Under the pieces are notes generated by a model, which was not told the DNA's origin, did not search any database, and saw only the letters and a list, made by a program, of their open reading frames with translations. A DNA stretch of 25,682 bases from an uncultured Clostridia bacterium (GTDB lineage Bacteria > Bacillota > Clostridia > Christensenellales > CAG-917): positions 1 through 25,682 of the forward strand of contig CAKQMI010000027.1 in assembly GCA_934254835.1 (NCBI GenBank). The letters run 5' to 3'. Positions 22,780 through 25,682 of this stretch are shown one piece after another. Made by a program: the position numbers and the translations under genes. Each line of letters starts with the position of its first letter. Positions within the stretch are counted from its first letter, which is position 1.

Positions 22780-24474
22780 ATGGCAACAGCAAACTATATC
22801 AAAGGGCAAAACGAAACCAAAATTACGGCTCTCTACTGCCGCCTTTCGCAGGACGACGGGCGTGAAGGCGAGAGCAATTCCATATCGAACCAAAAGGAGA
22901 TTTTACTTGCATACGCTCAGCGGAATAATTTCCCGAATCCGCAATTTTTTACGGACGATGGATTTTCGGGGACGACTTTCGAGCGACCAAGTTTTATCCA
23001 AATGGAAAACTTGGTGGAGCAAGGCTTGGTAGACACTATCATCGTCAAGGATCTTAGTCGTTTTGGCAGAAACTATCTTGATGTGGGCAACTACCTTGAA
23101 ATCAAGTACCCGACGCTGGGTGTGAGGTTCATCGCCATTCAAGAAAATGTCGATACTCTGAAAGAAACAGGCACAGAGATGATGCCATTCAACAACATTT
23201 TCAATGAGTGGTATGCGGCTCAAACAAGTAAGAAAATCCGTGCGGTGTGGAAGAACAAGGCAGCAAACGGCAAGCGTGTCAGTTCCTCCGTCCCATTTGG
23301 ATATGTCAGAAACCCACAGGACAAAGAAGACTGGCTGGTAGATGAACCAGCGGCGGAAGTTGTACGAAAAATCTATGCTCTGTGCCTTGATGGTCGGGGA
23401 CCGTCGCAAATTGCTCGGCAGCTTGAACAGGAAAAGGTGTTTATTCCCTCTGCCTATTATGCTTCGCTCGGCAGAAAGGCAAGAAAACAGTACACAGACC
23501 CATACGCTTGGGATCAGAAAACAGTCGCCGGCATTCTTGTCAATCAGCAGTATACAGGCTGTACGGTAAACTTTATGACTACCACAGTCAGCTACAAGGT
23601 ACACAAGACCGTGTATAAGCCAAAGGACGAGTGGCAGATCATCCCGAACACCCAGCCTGCTATCATTGACGAGGATACTTGGAAAAGGGTGCAGGAACTT
23701 CGAGAGCATCGTATCCGTCCGACAGCAACGGGCAGGACGAGTCTGTTCTCCGGCAAAGTGTTCTGCGCTGATTGCGGCTCAAAACTCCACTTCTGTGCTG
23801 CCAAGAGTTTGAACGCCAATCAGGAGCATTACCGTTGCGCCAACTACAAAAGCGGCAGAGGAAGTTGTCAGATACATTTTATCCGTAATGTTGTGCTTGA
23901 AAAAATCGTACTTGAAGCAATCAACAGCTTAGCGGACTTTGTTAGGTGCTATGAGCCGGTATTTCTGTATCTAATGGCACAAAAGGACATTGTATCTAAA
24001 CGGACAGAAACCTCTAAACTTAGAACTGCCATTGAAAGCGGAAAACGGCGTATTCAAGACCTTGACAAACTGATAGAGCGCATCTATGAAGATCAAGTCC
24101 TCGGTAACATCTCTGCCGAACGCTATGCAAGAATGTCGGTCAATTACGAGAACGAGCAACGCACCCTTATCAATAAGGTGGCAGAGGACGAAAAGAAACT
24201 CGCCTGCATTGAACAGACGAGCCTTGACTTAAAAACCTTATTGAAGGTTCTGCGAAGCAGTACATCCTTTGAAGAATTGACACCAACCCTTGTGAACTCT
24301 CTGATCCGCAAGATTGAGGTTCATAACAACGACAAATCAAGCGGTCACTGCTATGTGAAAGTGGACATCTACTTCACGGCAATCGGACTGATTGACATTC
24401 CCACAGAGGACGAAATCAAAAGCCTTATGGCTAAAATCAAAGCAAACCCGCAGGAATACAGGCTTACCGCCTGA
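22780..24474 (+). CDS. Large serine recombinase (TndX/TnpX-like) of the ICE
   Basis: This 564-residue recombinase has the serine catalytic domain with YCRLSQDDG (Ser23), ISNQKEIL and KDLSRFGRNY. A recombinase domain (about 180-300) follows, then a zinc ribbon (FCADCGSKL, later YRCANY) and a long coiled coil, and finally a C-terminal DUF4368-like tail. This is the architecture of TndX/TnpX, which excise and insert Tn5397/Tn4451-type elements by strand exchange at a GA dinucleotide. The start at 22780 has AAAGGAG 8 nt before it; ATG 22774 is too close and 22750 has no site. It is the last gene before the chromosome, as expected. Confidence 0.9.
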   Translation: MATANYIKGQNETKITALYCRLSQDDGREGESNSISNQKEILLAYAQRNNFPNPQFFTDDGFSGTTFERPSFIQMENLVEQGLVDTIIVKDLSRFGRNYLDVGNYLEIKYPTLGVRFIAIQENVDTLKETGTEMMPFNNIFNEWYAAQTSKKIRAVWKNKAANGKRVSSSVPFGYVRNPQDKEDWLVDEPAAEVVRKIYALCLDGRGPSQIARQLEQEKVFIPSAYYASLGRKARKQYTDPYAWDQKTVAGILVNQQYTGCTVNFMTTTVSYKVHKTVYKPKDEWQIIPNTQPAIIDEDTWKRVQELREHRIRPTATGRTSLFSGKVFCADCGSKLHFCAAKSLNANQEHYRCANYKSGRGSCQIHFIRNVVLEKIVLEAINSLADFVRCYEPVFLYLMAQKDIVSKRTETSKLRTAIESGKRRIQDLDKLIERIYEDQVLGNISAERYARMSVNYENEQRTLINKVAEDEKKLACIEQTSLDLKTLLKVLRSSTSFEELTPTLVNSLIRKIEVHNNDKSSGHCYVKVDIYFTAIGLIDIPTEDEIKSLMAKIKANPQEYRLTA

Positions 24475-24484
24475 AAAAGAGAAA

Positions 24485-24516
24485 ACGGTGCAACCCCGAT
24501 TGTGGGGTTACACCGT
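24485..24516 (+). terminator. Hairpin after large recombinase
   Basis: A 13-bp stem (24485-24497 with 24504-24516, one G-U) has a 6-nt loop. There is no T run directly after it, so it may be a recombination-end structure or a weak terminator. Confidence 0.5.
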
Positions 24517-24577
24517 ATCCCTGCAAAAACATCCTTATGGGGCTTTGGCTAAGGACGGTTCTTTTTTTGTCGTAAGC
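24517..24577. other. Probable right junction of ICE with chromosome (unresolved)
   Basis: Between the recombinase hairpin and the rnfB stop codon lies GACGGTTCTTTTTTTGTC. Read on the minus strand, the stretch looks like one arm of an rnf terminator (A run, then GAACCGTCC) without its partner. A short TCCTTA/TAAGGA stem (24532-24555) offers an alternative plus-strand terminator. The att core cannot be fixed without the left end. Confidence 0.4.
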
Positions 24578-25465
24578 TTACTCCGCCTTGGGAGCCTCGG
24601 CAGCAGCCTTGGCAGCGGCGGCCTTCTTCTCGGCGGCAGCCTTCTGCGCGGCCTTGAACTTCTCCTTCTCCTCGGGAGTGGGGATAGGCTCGATGGCGTT
24701 GCGGGGGCAAGCCTTGGCGCACATACCGCAGTTCTTGCACTTGCTGTAATCGATCACAGCCACGTTGTCCACCACATGGATGGCGTCGAACTTGCAGGTA
24801 CGCTCGCACATACCGCAGGCGATACAGCTGTTGTCGCAGACCTTCGTCACAGCGGGGCCCTTGTCCTTGTTGGAGCAGTCAACGAACACCTTCTGCTTGT
24901 AGGGCACCTCCACGATCAGGTGGTGGGGACAGGCGGCGCGGCAGGCACCGCAGTTGGTGCACTTCTCCTTGTCCACCACGGCAACGCCGTTGATGACATG
25001 GATGGCGTCGAACTTACAGACCTCCACGCAGGAGCCGAAGCCGAAGCAGCCGTAGCGGCACGCCTTGACGTCGCCGCCGCAGACCTTGGTGGCGGCGAGA
25101 CAGTCCTTCACACCGCGATACTCAAAGTTCTCCTTGGCGTTGCAGCCGCCGTTGCACATCACGTGGGCAACCATCTTGTCGCCGGAGGGAGCCTCCATGC
25201 CCATGATGGCAGCGATCTTAGCGGCATTTTCGGGGCCTGCGGGGGCACAGGCGGTAACGGGAGCCTTACCGGCGAGAATCGCCTCGGCGCAGCCGCCGCA
25301 GCCGGGATAGCCGCAGCCGCCGCAGTTGGCGCCGGCGAGACATCCCATGATCTCCGGCAGGCGGGGATCCACCTGCACCTCAAAAACCTTTGCGGCGATG
25401 GCGAGGATAAGGCCGAAAACGATGGCGAGTACGCCCAGAACGGCGATCGCATAAACAATAGTCAT
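24578..25465 (-). CDS. rnfB: Rnf complex iron-sulfur subunit RnfB
   Basis: This 295-residue protein has an N-terminal membrane anchor (about 4-26), then the RnfB [4Fe-4S] motif with ANCGGCGYPGC (Cys48, 51, 56). Four ferredoxin-like cysteine sets follow (KACRYGCFGFGSCVEVC, KCTNCGACRAACP, NSCIACGMCERTC, KCKNCGMCAKACP) and an Ala/Lys-rich tail. RnfB passes electrons from ferredoxin into the membrane Rnf complex, which reduces NAD+ and pumps Na+ or H+. It is the last gene of the clostridial rnfCDGEAB order, directly after rnfA. It is strongly GC-rich compared with everything to its left. AAGGAGG precedes the ATG. Confidence 0.95.
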   Translation of the reverse strand: MTIVYAIAVLGVLAIVFGLILAIAAKVFEVQVDPRLPEIMGCLAGANCGGCGYPGCGGCAEAILAGKAPVTACAPAGPENAAKIAAIMGMEAPSGDKMVAHVMCNGGCNAKENFEYRGVKDCLAATKVCGGDVKACRYGCFGFGSCVEVCKFDAIHVINGVAVVDKEKCTNCGACRAACPHHLIVEVPYKQKVFVDCSNKDKGPAVTKVCDNSCIACGMCERTCKFDAIHVVDNVAVIDYSKCKNCGMCAKACPRNAIEPIPTPEEKEKFKAAQKAAAEKKAAAAKAAAEAPKAE

Positions 25466-25479
25466 ATTCTTCTACCTCC

Positions 25480-25682
25480 TTACCAGACCTTCAGACCGCT
25501 GAAGCCCATGAACGCCAGAGCGATCAGACCGGCGGTGACCAGCGCGATGGGGAAGCCATCGAAAGCCTTGGGGTTCTCGCTGGAGACGTCCAGCTGCTCA
25601 CGGATAGCCGCGAACAGGAAGATGGCCAGCAGGAAGCCCAGACCGCCGGTGATGCCGTAGACCACGGACTCGATGAAGTTGT
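25480..25682 (-). CDS. rnfA: Rnf complex membrane subunit RnfA, C-terminal part (runs off window)
   Basis: The frame stays open from 25480 to the window end and encodes the last ~67 residues of RnfA. Two transmembrane segments enclose the family motif LFAAIREQLDVS, and the protein ends MGFSGLKVW. RnfA is an integral membrane subunit of the ferredoxin:NAD+ oxidoreductase. Its stop is 14 nt before the rnfB start and lies beside the rnfB ribosome binding site. The 5' part is outside the window. Confidence 0.9.
   Translation of the reverse strand, partial: NFIESVVYGITGGLGFLLAIFLFAAIREQLDVSSENPKAFDGFPIALVTAGLIALAFMGFSGLKVW

Larger units (their letters stand above)
1..24570. mobile_element. Right part of a Tn1549/CTn-like ICE (left end outside window)
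   Basis: The stretch holds a CD1108-type conjugation protein, resolvase, XRE/ImmA control pair, sigma-like regulators, TnpW and a TndX/TnpX-type large serine recombinase as its last gene. That is the usual order at one end of clostridial Tn1549/Tn5397-like elements. Base composition changes sharply just after the recombinase, where GC-rich rnf genes begin on the opposite strand. The exact right end is not resolved; it should lie between 24475 and about 24577. The cargo at 3193-17817 is AT-richer than the backbone, which suggests separate acquisition. Confidence 0.8.

Noticed and set aside
22903..23709. 268-residue minus-strand open frame inside the large recombinase
   Set aside because: It has no ribosome binding site or domain, and the recombinase on the other strand has full family motifs.
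24392..25660. Long plus-strand open frame opposite rnfB
   Set aside because: It is Gly/Leu/His-rich and lies antisense to rnfB and rnfA, which carry clear family motifs; it is a GC-rich shadow frame.
1..25682. tRNA, rRNA or known riboswitch
   Set aside because: No cloverleaf, rRNA stretch or recognised riboswitch core was seen by eye; a covariance-model scan would be needed to exclude small structured RNAs.

Overview
The window looks like the right-hand part of an integrative and conjugative element (ICE) of the Tn1549/CTn type in a Gram-positive gut Clostridium-class bacterium (Oscillospiraceae/Ruminococcaceae-like). It is inserted just downstream of the GC-rich chromosomal rnf operon; rnfB and the 3' end of rnfA lie at the right edge on the minus strand. 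The organism is inferred from gene families, Gram-positive ribosome binding sites and the base-composition step. No species can be named from sequence alone.

Layout. (1) 1-3180: ICE backbone, with a membrane-anchored CHAP-domain conjugation protein, a small serine resolvase and a SLOG-fold protein. (2) 3193-4660: a segment bounded by a perfect 26-bp inverted repeat. It holds a tyrosine recombinase gene, a strong terminator behind that gene, and a consensus sigma-A promoter (TTGACA-17-TATAAT) on the minus strand near its left edge. As drawn, the promoter points away from the cargo. Inverting the segment would place it about 75 bp upstream of the next gene, so this reads as a self-encoded invertible promoter switch drawn in the OFF state. 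(3) 4682-17817: an AT-richer collinear cargo operon. It encodes an HTH regulator, WXG100-like small proteins, a coiled-coil protein with a ParB/sulfiredoxin-like tail, a B-box-like zinc-finger membrane protein, a 56-residue peptide, an E2-like protein, a JAMM/JAB peptidase, an E1/ThiF-like adenylyltransferase, a 1460-residue multi-domain FtsK/EssC-like ATPase, a WXG100-papain-fold effector with a small overlapping downstream gene (candidate immunity), and an M48 membrane peptidase. (4) 17969-19872 (minus): HipA-like protein, ImmA-type metallopeptidase and XRE repressor, divergent from a plus-strand promoter covered by two ACGCA-N7-TGCGT operators. (5) 20101-24474: two sigma/HTH-like regulators, a MazF-like toxin with a zinc-ribbon tail, TnpW, and a TndX/TnpX-type large serine recombinase at the element end. 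(6) 24578-25682: chromosomal rnfB and rnfA.

Working model (inference): the ICE carries a phase-variable system that joins a ubiquitin-like conjugation cassette (E1, E2, JAB, possible zinc-finger E3) to an ESX/type VII-like ATPase, WXG100 substrates and toxin effectors. No obvious beta-grasp ubiquitin-like modifier is encoded, and the usual Firmicutes T7SS membrane subunits (EsaA, EssA, EssB) are absent. Either it is a reduced system using host parts, or it works differently from both canonical T7SS and known bacterial ubiquitin-like defence operons.
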